Below are positions 36,840-46,218 of a DNA stretch of 64,000 nucleotides, piece after piece. Each line of letters opens with the position of its first letter. Position 1 is the first letter of the stretch. The position numbers and the translations under genes were made by a program. Under the pieces are notes generated by a model. The model saw only the letters and a list, made by a program, of their open reading frames with translations. It ran no database searches and was not told where the DNA came from. Location: the NCBI RefSeq assembly GCF_001613085.1, contig NZ_BDBR01000008.1, forward strand, positions 310,001 through 374,000, given 5' to 3'. Source of the stretch: Nocardia salmonicida NBRC 13393 (GTDB taxonomy: Bacteria; Actinomycetota; Actinomycetes; Mycobacteriales; Mycobacteriaceae).

Positions 36840-37961
36840 CTAGCGGGCCCGCAATCGCCACAGCGTGGTCGTCTCGGCGGTGCGAGCCGCGGCGAGGGGG
36901 TCGTCGCGATCGGTCGCGCGGGGATGACGCGGACGCGTGGTGAGTTTTCCGAGCACATAGAGACCCGAGTCGTCGAGCAGGCGCGGAATGTGGTCGGCCG
37001 GGCGCAGGCCGAGTAGTACGGCGAGGTCGGACAGCACCAGCCAGCCCTCGCCGTGGGGGGTGAGGTGCGCGCGCAGGTCGCGGGCGAACTCGGTGAGCAT
37101 CGACTGATCCTGGTCGTAGACACCACGTTCCAGGTCCGAGGTCGGCACGCCGGGCAGCCAGGGCGGATTGCACACCACGAGATCGGCGCGGCCGGGCGGG
37201 TACAGGGCGGGCCCGGTCACGGCGATCATCCGGCCGAAGCCGAGCCGTTCGGCGTTGTCCTTCGCGCACCGCAACGCCCGCGGGTTGACATCGGTGGCCA
37301 CGATCTCGGGGACGCCGCGGGAAGCGAGCAGCGCGGCCAGTACACCGGTGCCGGTGCCGAGATCGAACGCGGTGCGGATCTCGGGATCGAGTGGGGCGTC
37401 GGCGACGAGATCGACGTATTCGCTTCGGGTGGGCGAGAATACGCCGTAGCCGGGGTACACGCGCGCGCCGAGCGCGGGCACGTCGACACCCTGCTGTTGC
37501 CAGCGATACGCGCTCACCACGCCGAGTAGTTCGGTGAAGGTGACCACGCGTTCGGCGTCTGCCGGGCCGTATGCCGCCGCACACGCCGCCGCCACATCGG
37601 GAGCCCGGCGCAGATCGAGGTCGTAGCCCGGGCCGAGGCGGATCAGGAGACTGCCGAGAATGCCCGCCCGCGTCCGCCTTCTGATCCGTTCGTGCTCGTA
37701 GAGCGCGCCGAGATCGCCGGTAGCGGGCTTCTTCGCCGGCTTGCGATCGGCGCGTCGGCCCAGCGCCTGTAACAGTTGACGACCATTGTTGTAATCGCCC
37801 TGCCACAACAGCGCCTCACCCGCCTTGATCCGGCGATAAGCGTGATCGGCCGAGAGCCGGTCGTCGGCGGTGGTGACGAGGCGCGGTGCGGGCGCGCCGT
37901 TCTCCGAATGCCAGACGGCGGCGTACTGACTGTGGTCTTCGGTCCATGCGATGGTGGACAC
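36840..37961 (-). CDS. SAM-dependent methyltransferase of the RsmC/PrmC-like (NPPW) class
   Basis: 373 residues. The N-terminal third (YRRIKAGEALLWQGDYNNGRQLLQALGRR) resembles the pseudo-methyltransferase part of 16S rRNA/HemK-type enzymes. The catalytic half has TAFDLGTGTGVLAALLASRGV (AdoMet loop, about residue 195), VATDVNPRALRCAKDNAERLGF and VVCNPPWLPGVPT; NPPW/NPPY marks enzymes methylating exocyclic nitrogen of adenine, guanine or glutamine. Substrate (rRNA, protein or DNA) cannot be decided. Start MSTIAWTEDH. Divergent from the TetR gene. Confidence 0.82.
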   Translation of the reverse strand: MSTIAWTEDHSQYAAVWHSENGAPAPRLVTTADDRLSADHAYRRIKAGEALLWQGDYNNGRQLLQALGRRADRKPAKKPATGDLGALYEHERIRRRTRAGILGSLLIRLGPGYDLDLRRAPDVAAACAAAYGPADAERVVTFTELLGVVSAYRWQQQGVDVPALGARVYPGYGVFSPTRSEYVDLVADAPLDPEIRTAFDLGTGTGVLAALLASRGVPEIVATDVNPRALRCAKDNAERLGFGRMIAVTGPALYPPGRADLVVCNPPWLPGVPTSDLERGVYDQDQSMLTEFARDLRAHLTPHGEGWLVLSDLAVLLGLRPADHIPRLLDDSGLYVLGKLTTRPRHPRATDRDDPLAAARTAETTTLWRLRAR

Positions 37962-38183
37962 GGGCTGCTCCCGGTGATCGACGGTACTGGTGACTCGACT
38001 ACGCCGACGTCGGACGCGACGCCGATTCTCGGGCGGTCGCTACGGCGTCGAACTGCGCGCGACTGCGTCGCCGAGTGCCATGTCGAGCGTCACCACTGCT
38101 GCCTTTCCGGGGGAGGAGCCCCTCATTCTGCCGTATCGGCCCAGGCTGGCGTCATCTAGGGCGCGGCTCCAGGCCGTGCGTGC

Positions 38184-38207
38184 TAAATTCTGACCATGCG
38201 GCCAGAA
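38184..38207 (+). promoter_or_regulatory. Promoter and operator overlapping the TetR start codon
   Basis: A TAAATT -10-like box (38184-38189) lies 6 nt before the ATG at 38196, fitting a leaderless start. The repeat TTCTGACC-ATGC-GGCCAGAA (38188-38207, one mismatch) spans the start codon and is a natural autorepressor site. Inference from sequence symmetry. Confidence 0.5.
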
Positions 38208-38834
38208 AATAAGCCGGATGGACAGCAGCGCTCGTTCATCGAGGAGGCGCGACGGCGGCAGATCATCGCCTCCACCGTCGAAGTGATCTCCGAGGTCGGG
38301 TACAACAACGCGTCCCTGGCCCGGATCGCCGAGCACGCGGGGATCTCCAAGGGCGTGATCTCCTACCATTTCGACGGCAAGGACGAGCTGATGTCACAGG
38401 TCGTGACGCAGCTGTTCGTCTCCGGCGCCGAGTTCATGTCGCCGTTCGTCACCGCGGCGATCGCCGACGGCTACCGCGCCGCCCTGCACGCCTACCTGTC
38501 GTCGAATCTGCAATTCATCGACGACAACAAGAGCTACGTCGCCGCTGTCGGCGACATCGTGGTCAACCTGCGCGGCCCGGACGGTTCGCTGCGCTTCGAC
38601 ACCCCCGACGGCGACCGGGAGATGATCGCGCCGCTGGTCTCGGCACTGGCAGAAGGGCAGCGCGCCGGCGAATTCGGCGACTTCGACCCAACCGTGCTCG
38701 CGCGTCTGATCCGGGACTCGATCGACGGCATCGCGAACCGGGCGGTGCGGCAACCCGATTTCGATGTGCGCCGGTACCGCTCGCATCTCATCCGGATGTA
38801 CGACGCGGTGACGAGGAAGGACGACGACCGATGA
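38196..38834 (+). CDS. TetR-family transcriptional regulator
   Basis: 212 residues. HTH at about 20-65: FIEEARRRQIIASTVEVISEVGYNNASLARIAEHAGISKGVISYHFDGKDEL. The C-terminal helical ligand domain includes LHAYLSSNLQFIDDNKSYVAAVGDIVVNLRG and ARLIRDSIDGIANRAV. The stop overlaps the start of the glycosyltransferase gene (ATGA at 38831-38834), so the two are co-transcribed. It probably represses its own operon in response to an unidentified ligand, using the palindrome over its start codon. Confidence 0.92.
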   Translation: MRPENKPDGQQRSFIEEARRRQIIASTVEVISEVGYNNASLARIAEHAGISKGVISYHFDGKDELMSQVVTQLFVSGAEFMSPFVTAAIADGYRAALHAYLSSNLQFIDDNKSYVAAVGDIVVNLRGPDGSLRFDTPDGDREMIAPLVSALAEGQRAGEFGDFDPTVLARLIRDSIDGIANRAVRQPDFDVRRYRSHLIRMYDAVTRKDDDR

Positions 38835-40336
38835 CAACGACGGCGGAATCGACCGAACCCGATGCGACACGCGAGGTTCCGCCGTTCGCGGTGCTCGGTG
38901 TCGGCGCGATCGCGGTGGTGGCCGCGATCGGGTTGTTCGCCGTGCTCGGGCAGTACGGCTTCTTCGGTGACGAGCTGTACTTTCTCGCGGCGGGTGGGCA
39001 CCACCTGGCCGTCAGCTACGCCGACCAGGGTCCGCTACTGCCGCTGATAGCTGCGCTGATGGATTCGATCGCACCCGGTTCGCTGGTGGCGCTGCGCGTT
39101 CCGGCCCTGCTGGTCACGGTGGCGGGCATCGTGCTCGCCGCGGCGATCGCGCGGGAGTTCGGCGGCGGCCGCGGCGCGCAGCTGATCAGCGCGGCCGCCT
39201 ACGCGACGTCACCGTTTCTGTTCGTGCAGGGCAGCCAGCTCTCCACCAATGCGATCGACGGGCCGCTGTGGGTGCTCATTACCTGGCTGCTCGTGCGCTG
39301 GGTCCGGACGCGCGCCGATGTGCTGCTGATCATGGCCGGCGTCGTCACCGCGATCGACATGCAGGTCAAATGGCTGATTCCCTTCTTCTGGATCTGTGTC
39401 GGGATCAGCGTGCTCGTCTGTGGACCCCGCGATCTGCTGCGCAGGCCCGCACTGTGGATCGGCGCCGCGATCACCACGGTCGCGACGGTGCCCAGCCTGC
39501 TGTGGCAGGCGGCGAACGGGTGGCCGCAGCTCGAGATGGGAGCGGTGGTGAGTGCGGAGCAGGAGGCGATCGGTGGCCGGTTGGCCTTCGTGCCCCTTGC
39601 CCTGCTCGCGGCCGGGCTGCTCGGCGCGATCCTGCTGGTCTACGGCACGGTGCGGTTGTTCCGCGCCGAATCGCTGCGGCCCTACCGGTTCTTCGGTCTG
39701 GTTGTCGTGTTGCTCGTGGTCGCGTTCGTGGCGACCGGCGGGCGCTCGTACTACGCCGTCGGCATCTATCCGGTCGCGATGGCGGCCGGGGCTGTCGGGC
39801 TGGTCGAGGCCAGGGCTACCTGGCAGCGGATCGCCGCGGTTCCGGTGATCGGGCTGTCGGTGGTCCTCGCGGCGTTGTCGCTGCCGTGGCAGCCGGAATC
39901 CTCGATCCCGCCGAGTACCGGTGGGGTGGATCTACTGCTGCACGGCAAGTTCGGTTGGTCCGACCTGGCCGTGTCGACCGATCTCGCCTACCGGTCGCTG
40001 CCCGAGGATGAGCGGGCACGTGTGGTGATCGTCGCCGAATCCTATTGGCAGGCAGGGGCTCTCGACACCTATCGGCCGCAGTACGGCTGGCCGGCGGTGT
40101 ACAGCCCGAGTCGCGGATACGGCTACCTGGGCACACCGCCGGACTCGGCGACGACGATTCTCTACGTCGGCGGCGAGCTCGAGGAACTGCGCGAGAGCTT
40201 CGGGACGGTGACGCCGATCGGGCGATCCGACGCCCGGCTCGGCTACGAGGGCGCCACCCGTGACGTGACGATCTGGCGGTGCGAACAACCGGTTCGACCC
40301 TGGTCGCAGCTGTGGCTCGACCTCCGCACGATGTAG
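38831..40336 (+). CDS. Glycosyltransferase family 39-like (ArnT/PMT-type) membrane protein
   Basis: 501 residues with about 11 membrane helices. The first extracytoplasmic loop has GFFGDELYFLAAGGHHLAVSYADQGPLLPLIAAL: the acidic D-E pair where GT-C enzymes bind metal and polyprenyl donor. Then FLFVQGSQLSTNAIDGPLWVLITWLLVR and a C-terminal soluble part (ERARVVIVAESYWQAGALDTYRPQYG). Such enzymes transfer a sugar from a polyprenyl-phosphate donor to an envelope acceptor; donor and acceptor unknown. Translationally coupled to the TetR gene. Convergent with the MocR regulator. Confidence 0.85.
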   Translation: MTTTAESTEPDATREVPPFAVLGVGAIAVVAAIGLFAVLGQYGFFGDELYFLAAGGHHLAVSYADQGPLLPLIAALMDSIAPGSLVALRVPALLVTVAGIVLAAAIAREFGGGRGAQLISAAAYATSPFLFVQGSQLSTNAIDGPLWVLITWLLVRWVRTRADVLLIMAGVVTAIDMQVKWLIPFFWICVGISVLVCGPRDLLRRPALWIGAAITTVATVPSLLWQAANGWPQLEMGAVVSAEQEAIGGRLAFVPLALLAAGLLGAILLVYGTVRLFRAESLRPYRFFGLVVVLLVVAFVATGGRSYYAVGIYPVAMAAGAVGLVEARATWQRIAAVPVIGLSVVLAALSLPWQPESSIPPSTGGVDLLLHGKFGWSDLAVSTDLAYRSLPEDERARVVIVAESYWQAGALDTYRPQYGWPAVYSPSRGYGYLGTPPDSATTILYVGGELEELRESFGTVTPIGRSDARLGYEGATRDVTIWRCEQPVRPWSQLWLDLRTM

Positions 40337-40350
40337 TGCGCGATGACGGG

Positions 40351-41745
40351 TCAGGATCGGCGAATGCGCCGATAGGTCGGGGTGGCGGCGGCCGCGGCGG
40401 CGAGTTCGGCGGCCAGCCACGCGATGTCGGTGTCGTCGAGGCCGCCCAGCGTCAGCCGCAGATGGTCGGTGGCGGGCCGCGCGCCCGCTTCGAACGGTCC
40501 GCCGGGCGCGGCCTTGATGCCCGCCGCGGCGAGGCTGATCATGGCGGCGTTCTCGTCGGAGACCGGGAGCCAGACATTGATGCCGTCGCCCGCCGCCACG
40601 ATCACCTCGTGCCGGGCCAGCGCGCGACGCAAATCGGTAGCGCGCCTGCGGTATTCGAGTCGCGCACTCTCGACGGTGGCGCGGGCATCGGGATCCTGGA
40701 GCATCGTCGACAGCACGCGCTGGAGTAATCGGCTGGACCACCCCGGTCCGAGCATCCGGCGTTCGACCACCGGATCGAGCAGTGCCGCGGGCCCGCCCGC
40801 GACGGCCAGCCGCAGATCGGCGCCGTGGGACTTGGAGTAGGAGCGGATGTAGACACCGCGATCGGGGAAGTGCGCGGCGAGCGAACGCAGCGTGGTGGTG
40901 GCGATGCCCGCCGAGTGGTCGTCCTCGATGATCAGCGCCTGCTGCGGGCCGAGTAGAGCGGTCAGCTCGCGCACTCTGGCGGCGCCGAGGGAGGCGCCGG
41001 TCGGGTTGTTGGCGCGCGGCTGCAGGATCACCGCGCGCGGTGCGGGGCCGTCGAAGGCGCGGGCGAATTCCTCTGGCCGGAAACCGGATTCGTCGAGACG
41101 GACCGCGACCGGGCGCGCGCCGAGGCGGGCGAGCAGATCGAGGAACGGCGGGAAACACGGGTCCTCGACGATTACCGGATCGCCGAAACGCACGTGGGCG
41201 GCGAGCAGTCGGTCCACGGCATCGAGGGCGCCGTCGAAGACGGTCAGCCGTTCGCACGGCCACGGCCAGTCCGCGCGCAGCGTGTCGGCGAGCACAGGCA
41301 GCACCGCCTCGCCGAGATAGTGGGCCGACAGGTCGCCCGGCGCGGTATCGCGCGAGAGCGCGCGCAACGCGGCGGCGAGGTCGGGCAGCAGCGCCGGATC
41401 AGGGGTGCCACGCGACAGGTCGATACGAAAGGCCCTGTCGGAGGGCGAGTGCAGGCGCTGATACCGGCCGATCGGCGTCTCCCGCTTCTCCCCGACGAAG
41501 GTGCCCGCCCGACCGCGCGCGGTGATCGCGCCGGTCGCGGCCAGCGCCCGCCACGCCTGACTGACGGTGGCGGGGGAGACCCGGAGTTCGCGCGCCACCG
41601 CACGCACGGTGGGCAGGCGGGTGCCCGGTGCGAGCGCGCCGGAGCGGATGCGGCGGCCGAGGGCGGCGGCGATTCCGGCGGCCGTTCGCTCGTCGAGGTC
41701 CCCGGCGAAGTCCGCGGGCAGTGCGGTCGGCGAGGCTTCGGTCAT
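40351..41745 (-). CDS. MocR-type regulator (GntR HTH fused to aminotransferase domain)
   Basis: 464 residues. The GntR winged helix is at about 15-85 (GIAAALGRRIRSGALAPGTRLPTVRAVARELRVSPATVSQAWRAL). The rest is a fold-type I PLP domain: HYLGEAVLPVL, FDGALDAVDRLLAAHVRFGDPVIVEDP, LQPRANNPTG, IIEDDHSAG and the PLP lysine in YIRSYSKSHGADLRLA. MocR proteins sense amines or PLP and usually regulate a divergent catabolic gene. It is divergent from the amidohydrolase of the ureide operon, with repeated TRTAACA boxes between. Start MTEASPT at 41745. Confidence 0.9.
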   Translation of the reverse strand: MTEASPTALPADFAGDLDERTAAGIAAALGRRIRSGALAPGTRLPTVRAVARELRVSPATVSQAWRALAATGAITARGRAGTFVGEKRETPIGRYQRLHSPSDRAFRIDLSRGTPDPALLPDLAAALRALSRDTAPGDLSAHYLGEAVLPVLADTLRADWPWPCERLTVFDGALDAVDRLLAAHVRFGDPVIVEDPCFPPFLDLLARLGARPVAVRLDESGFRPEEFARAFDGPAPRAVILQPRANNPTGASLGAARVRELTALLGPQQALIIEDDHSAGIATTTLRSLAAHFPDRGVYIRSYSKSHGADLRLAVAGGPAALLDPVVERRMLGPGWSSRLLQRVLSTMLQDPDARATVESARLEYRRRATDLRRALARHEVIVAAGDGINVWLPVSDENAAMISLAAAGIKAAPGGPFEAGARPATDHLRLTLGGLDDTDIAWLAAELAAAAAATPTYRRIRRS

Positions 41746-41825
41746 CGACTCATTCTGCGGGTCGCGCGCGGCCGATCCGGGGCGCACCGCCAACGTTTAC
41801 GGCACCGAAACTGTTTCCGCGGACT

Positions 41826-41863
41826 TGTAACACAACAGAATCAGTTGAAGGTGCAGTATAACA
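41826..41863 (+). promoter_or_regulatory. Promoter and MocR-type repeats before the amidohydrolase gene
   Basis: TGTAACA (41826-41832) and TATAACA (41857-41863) are 31 bp apart on the same face of the helix, in AT-rich DNA. The second overlaps a TATAAC -10-like hexamer (41857-41862), 5 nt before the ATG. This matches a MocR activator site overlapping a leaderless promoter. Confidence 0.45.
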
Positions 41864-41867
41864 AAGC

Positions 41868-42707
41868 ATGGGAATCGTCAGAGCGGCGCTCGTCCAGACC
41901 AGCTGGACTGGTGACAAAGAATCAATGGTCAAAGTTCACGAGGACTACGCCAGGGAGGCGGCGGCACAGGGGGCGCAGGTGATCTGCTTCCAGGAGTTGT
42001 TCTACGGCCCGTATTTCTGCCAGCTACAGGACGCCAAATTCTACGAATACGCCGAATCGGTACCGGGCCCGACCACCGATCGAATCGCCGCCCTGGCCGC
42101 CGAATTGAACTTGGTGATCGTGGCGCCGGTGTACGAGCGCGAGATGGACGGGCTGCTCTACAACACCGCGGTGGTGATCGACGCCGATGGTTCCTATCTG
42201 GGCAAATACCGCAAACACCACATACCGCAGGTGACCGGCTTCTGGGAGAAGTTCTACTTCCGCCCGGGCAACCTCGGGTGGCCGGTGTTCGACACCGCGG
42301 TCGGCAAGGTCGGCGTCTATATCTGTTACGACCGCCATTTCCCGGAGGGCTGGCGGGCGCTCGGCCTCGCGGGCGCGGAAATCGTGTTCAATCCGTCGGC
42401 GACGTCGCGAGGGCTTTCCAGTTATCTGTGGAAACTCGAGCAGCCCGCGTCGGCGGTGGCCAACGAGTATTACGTCGGCGCGATCAACCGTGTCGGTATC
42501 GAGAGCGAATACGGCGACAACGACTTCTACGGGACGAGCTATTTCGTCGACCCCGAGGGGAAGTTCGTCGGCGAGGTCGCCTCCGATACTTCGCCGGAAT
42601 TGGTTGTTCGTGATCTCGATATGGATCTGATCAAGATCGTTCGCGAGAGATGGGCGTTCTATCGCGATCGTCGCCCCGATGCCTACGGACCATTGGTGAA
42701 CCCCTGA
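41868..42707 (+). CDS. Nitrilase-superfamily amidohydrolase (beta-ureidopropionase-like)
   Basis: 279 residues. Glu-Lys-Cys triad visible as E43 (CFQELFYG), K116 (GKYRKHHIPQ) and C153 (VYICYDRHFPE). Length and the HFPEGWRALGLAGAEIVFNPSAT and YYVGAINRVG segments fit the N-carbamoyl-beta-alanine / N-carbamoyl-D-amino acid amidohydrolase group, which release CO2 and ammonia from carbamoylated amino acids. It is the first gene of the ureide operon, divergent from MocR; its TGA overlaps the dihydropyrimidinase ATG (TGATG), so products of that enzyme are its likely substrate. Confidence 0.88.
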   Translation: MGIVRAALVQTSWTGDKESMVKVHEDYAREAAAQGAQVICFQELFYGPYFCQLQDAKFYEYAESVPGPTTDRIAALAAELNLVIVAPVYEREMDGLLYNTAVVIDADGSYLGKYRKHHIPQVTGFWEKFYFRPGNLGWPVFDTAVGKVGVYICYDRHFPEGWRALGLAGAEIVFNPSATSRGLSSYLWKLEQPASAVANEYYVGAINRVGIESEYGDNDFYGTSYFVDPEGKFVGEVASDTSPELVVRDLDMDLIKIVRERWAFYRDRRPDAYGPLVNP

Positions 42708-44125
42708 TGCGCACTTTCATCCACGGCGGGACGGTGGTGAGCGCCACCGGGTCCCAGCTGCTCGACGTGCTGATCGAAGACGAGACGATTGTCGCTGTCC
42801 TGCAACCGGGTTCGACCGCGCTCGGCGTCGATCCGGCGGCCGACGCCGAGACGGTGATCGACGCGACCGGCAAGTACGTGATCCCCGGTGGCGTCGACGG
42901 GCACACGCACATGCAGCTGCCGTTCGGCGGCACCGAGGCCAGCGACACCTTCGAAACCGGGACGAGGGCCGCGGCCTGGGGCGGCACCACCACGATCGTC
43001 GACTTCGCCGTGCAGAAACCGGGCCAGCGGGTGCAGGACACCCTCGCCGAATGGCACGGCAAGGCCGCCGGACAGTGCGCGATCGACTACGGGTTCCATC
43101 AGATCATCGGCGATGTCAACGACGAATCCCTCAAAGGGATGAGCGAACTCGTCGACGAAGGCGTCACCAGCTTCAAACTGTTCATGGCCTACCCGGGCGT
43201 CTTCTACTCCGACGACGGCCAGATCCTGCGCGCCATGCAGACCGCGGGTGACCTCGGTGCGCTGATGATGATGCACGCGGAGAACGGCATCGCCATCGAC
43301 GTTCTCGTCGAACAGGCTCTCGCCCGCGGGAACACCTCGCCCTACTTCCACGGCACCAGCCGCCCGTGGCAGATGGAAGAGGAAGCCACCCATCGCGCGA
43401 TCATGCTGGCGCAGTTGACCGGCGCCCCGCTGTATGTGGTGCACGTATCGGCCAAGCAGGCGATGGAACAGATCGTGACGGCGCGCGACAAGGGCCAGAA
43501 CGTCTTCGCCGAGACCTGTCCGCAGTACCTGTACCTCTCGCTCGAAGAACAGTTGGGCGCACCGGGTTTCGAGGGCGCCAAATGGGTCTGCTCCACGCCG
43601 TTGCGCTCGCGCGCCGAGGGGCATCAGGACGAGCTGTGGCGGTTCATCCGCACCGGTGACGTCACCGCGGTGAGCACCGACCACTGCCCGTTCTGCATGA
43701 AGGACCAGAAAGAGCTCGGCGTGGGCGATTTCAGCAAGATCCCGAACGGGATCGGCGGGGTCGAGCACCGGATGGATCTGCTGTTCCAGGGCGTCAAGGA
43801 CGGGCGGATCTCGCTCGAACGGTGGGTGGAGGTCTGCTGCACCAACCCGGCCCGGATGTTCGGCATGTATCCCCGCAAGGGCGTGATCAGCCCGGGTGCC
43901 GACGCCGATGTGGTGATCTACGACCCCCACGGTCACACCAGCATCGGGCTCGGCAAGACCCACCACATGAACATGGATCACTCCGCGTGGGAGGGCTTCG
44001 AGATCGACGGACACGTCGACACGGTCCTGTCCCGCGGCCGGGTGATCGTCGACGACGGCGCCTATCACGGTCGCGCCGGGCACGGCCGGTTCGTCCGTCG
44101 CGGCCTGTCGCAGAACCTTCTGTAG
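42707..44125 (+). CDS. hydA: Dihydropyrimidinase / hydantoinase
   Basis: 472 residues, cyclic amidohydrolase with a binuclear metal site. Ligands visible: H66 and H68 (DGHTHMQ), carboxylated K157 (TSFKLFMAY), H190 (MMMHAE), H246 (VVHVSA) and D325 (VSTDHCPF). It opens the ring of dihydrouracil, dihydrothymine or hydantoins to the N-carbamoyl amino acid, the substrate of the preceding enzyme. Start overlaps the previous stop. The ring-reducing dihydropyrimidine dehydrogenase is not in the window, which leaves the physiological substrate open. Confidence 0.93.
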   Translation: MRTFIHGGTVVSATGSQLLDVLIEDETIVAVLQPGSTALGVDPAADAETVIDATGKYVIPGGVDGHTHMQLPFGGTEASDTFETGTRAAAWGGTTTIVDFAVQKPGQRVQDTLAEWHGKAAGQCAIDYGFHQIIGDVNDESLKGMSELVDEGVTSFKLFMAYPGVFYSDDGQILRAMQTAGDLGALMMMHAENGIAIDVLVEQALARGNTSPYFHGTSRPWQMEEEATHRAIMLAQLTGAPLYVVHVSAKQAMEQIVTARDKGQNVFAETCPQYLYLSLEEQLGAPGFEGAKWVCSTPLRSRAEGHQDELWRFIRTGDVTAVSTDHCPFCMKDQKELGVGDFSKIPNGIGGVEHRMDLLFQGVKDGRISLERWVEVCCTNPARMFGMYPRKGVISPGADADVVIYDPHGHTSIGLGKTHHMNMDHSAWEGFEIDGHVDTVLSRGRVIVDDGAYHGRAGHGRFVRRGLSQNLL

Positions 44126-44153
44126 AAACCAACTGCCGAAACGGAGAGTGCCG

Positions 44154-45197
44154 ATGGACATCGGAGTCGTCCTGCAGTGCACACCACCCTCGTCGCGGGT
44201 GATCGAACTGGCCAGAGTGGCCGAGACTCACGGGTTCTCGCATGTGTGGACCTTCGACTCGCACCTGCTCTGGCAGGAGCCCTACGTGATCTACAGCCAG
44301 ATCCTGGCCGCCACCCGCAAGGTGATCGTCGGTCCCATGGTCACCAATCCGGCCACCCGGGACCAGACGGTGACCGCGTCCGTCTTCGCCACGCTCAACG
44401 AGATGTACGGCAACCGCACGATCTGCGGCATCGGGCGCGGCGACTCGGCGGTCCGCACGCTCGGCGACAAGCCGACGACGTTGGCCACCCTGCGTGAATC
44501 GGTCGAGGTGATCAGGGAACTCGGCAACGGCCGCAGCGCCCGCGTCGGTGACCTCGAGGTGCGGTTCCCGTGGGCCGCCGATTCGCGGCTCGAGGTGTGG
44601 GTGGCCGGATACGGACCGAAGGCCCTCGCGCTCACCGGTCAGGTCGCCGACGGGTTCATCCTGCAACTCGCCGACCCCGACATCACCGCATGGACCATCG
44701 GCAAGGTGCGTGCCGCGGCGGCGGCGGCAGGCCGAGATCCACTGTCGGTGAAGATCTGTGTCGCCGCGCCCGCCTATGTCACCGATGGATCGCAGGCCGG
44801 ACTGGAACACGCCCGCGACCAGTGTCGCTGGTTCGGCGGCATGGTCGGCAACCACGTCGCCGACATCGTCGCGAAATACGGTACGGGCGGCGATGTTCCG
44901 GCGGCGCTGACCGACTACATCGCGGGCAGGCAGGGCTACGACTACAACCAGCACGGGCGCGCGGGCAATACCCAGGCCGCATTCGTACCCGACGAGATCG
45001 TGGACCGGTTCTGCCTGATCGGGACCCCCGACGAGCAGCTCGCCCGGTTGTGGGAGCTCGAGAAGCTCGGCGTCGGCCAATTCGCGGTGTATCTGCAGCA
45101 CGACGCCAAAACGTCGACGCTCGAGGCCTATGGCGAGCAGGTGCTGCCGCGGCTGAATCAGCAGGTCACCGCGATAGAAGCGGCCGGTCTGTCGTGA
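44154..45197 (+). CDS. LLM-class flavin/F420-dependent oxidoreductase (TIGR03842 type)
   Basis: 347 residues, luciferase-like TIM barrel. MDIGVVLQCTPPSSRVIELARVAETHGFSHVWTFDSHLLWQEPYVIYSQILAAT is a typical LLM start; GIGRGDSAVRTLG and VWVAGYGPKALALTGQVADGFILQL bind cofactor phosphate and flavin or F420. Members of this subfamily recur next to dihydropyrimidinases; I recall it as CPS_4043-type. Start at ATG 44154 behind GGAGAG. It may oxidise or reduce the ring before or after hydrolysis. Followed by the transporter genes. Confidence 0.85.
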   Translation: MDIGVVLQCTPPSSRVIELARVAETHGFSHVWTFDSHLLWQEPYVIYSQILAATRKVIVGPMVTNPATRDQTVTASVFATLNEMYGNRTICGIGRGDSAVRTLGDKPTTLATLRESVEVIRELGNGRSARVGDLEVRFPWAADSRLEVWVAGYGPKALALTGQVADGFILQLADPDITAWTIGKVRAAAAAAGRDPLSVKICVAAPAYVTDGSQAGLEHARDQCRWFGGMVGNHVADIVAKYGTGGDVPAALTDYIAGRQGYDYNQHGRAGNTQAAFVPDEIVDRFCLIGTPDEQLARLWELEKLGVGQFAVYLQHDAKTSTLEAYGEQVLPRLNQQVTAIEAAGLS

Positions 45198-45276
45198 TCG
45201 CCGATCGCACGCCGGTGTGGGCGTCGAACACCGGCGCGCACGGTATCGCCGGACGATGGCCGGGGGGAGTGCGTCG

Positions 45277-46218
45277 GTGAGCGCGGCGACCATCGATCCG
45301 GCGAAAGCTGTTGTCCCACAAAAGATCCGAGCATCCACACCTGGTCGGACCCGGTTGCTGCGCGCGGTCTACGCGGTGAGCGCGTTCGTCCTCGTGGCGG
45401 TGATCTGGGAGCTGGTGAAGATGCTGGTGCCCGCCGACGGCGTGAGCATCGCGGGCACCCGCGTACTCCCTCGCACCAGCGACGGCGCGCTCCCCCACGT
45501 CTGGGCGGTGTTCACCGTGCTCGGCGACCCGGACGGCAAGGGCACCGTCGGCGAAACACTGTTGCGCACAGCGATTTTCACGCTGGGTCTGTCGTTGCTG
45601 GCGCTGTTGCTCGGTGCTGTGGTAGGTGTGGCACTGGCGGTCGCGATGCAGCGGTTCGGCTGGCTCGAGCGCGGCCTGCTGCCGTATGTGGTGCTCTCGC
45701 AGACGGTTCCGCTGATCGCGCTCGCGCCGTTGGTGGTGGCATGGGGCGGCAAACTGTCCATCGGCGGTGAGCCGTGGCGGCCGTGGATGAGCATCGTGGT
45801 GATCGCGGCCTACCTCGCCTTCTTCCCGATCGTTATCGGGATGCTGCGCGGGCTGCAGACGCCGTCGGCGGCTTCGGTCGAATTGATGCGCAGCTGCTCG
45901 GCCGGTTGGTGGGCGACGTTGACGCGCTTGCGGTTTCCCGCCTCGGTTCCCTCGTTGATTCCGGCGCTACGGCTGGCCGCCGCGGCGGCGGTGATCGGCG
46001 CGGTCGTCGCCGAGATCTCGACCGGTACCGCGGGCGGGATCGGGCGCCAGATCATCGTGTTCTCCCAGCAGGCCACCGGCGATGCGGCCCGGCTCTACGC
46101 CGCTGTCCTGGCCGCCGCGCTGCTCGGCGTCGTCCTCACCGCCCTGGTCGGACTGGTGGAGCTGGCGCTGCGCCGCTACAGCCACCCGCCCGGCACCAGC
46201 ACATCGAGCGAGGACTGA
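45277..46218 (+). CDS. ABC transporter permease (NMT1/SsuC-type)
   Basis: 313 residues from GTG 45277, preceded by GGGGGGAG; an ATG at 45256 is an alternative. About six membrane helices; the binding-protein-dependent permease loop is in SAASVELMRSCSAGWWATLTRLRFPASVPSLIPALRLAAAAAVIGAV (the EAA-type motif contacting the ATPase). Belongs to the family importing nitrate, sulfonates, thiamine precursors or pyrimidines. Second permease is at 47060; one of the pair may form the channel with the other. Its stop overlaps the ATPase start. Confidence 0.88.
   Translation: MSAATIDPAKAVVPQKIRASTPGRTRLLRAVYAVSAFVLVAVIWELVKMLVPADGVSIAGTRVLPRTSDGALPHVWAVFTVLGDPDGKGTVGETLLRTAIFTLGLSLLALLLGAVVGVALAVAMQRFGWLERGLLPYVVLSQTVPLIALAPLVVAWGGKLSIGGEPWRPWMSIVVIAAYLAFFPIVIGMLRGLQTPSAASVELMRSCSAGWWATLTRLRFPASVPSLIPALRLAAAAAVIGAVVAEISTGTAGGIGRQIIVFSQQATGDAARLYAAVLAAALLGVVLTALVGLVELALRRYSHPPGTSTSSED

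Noticed and set aside
36703..37806. Minus-strand open frame overlapping the methyltransferase gene
   Set aside because: Arg/Pro-rich frame-shifted shadow; the 36840-37961 reading has the AdoMet and NPPW motifs.
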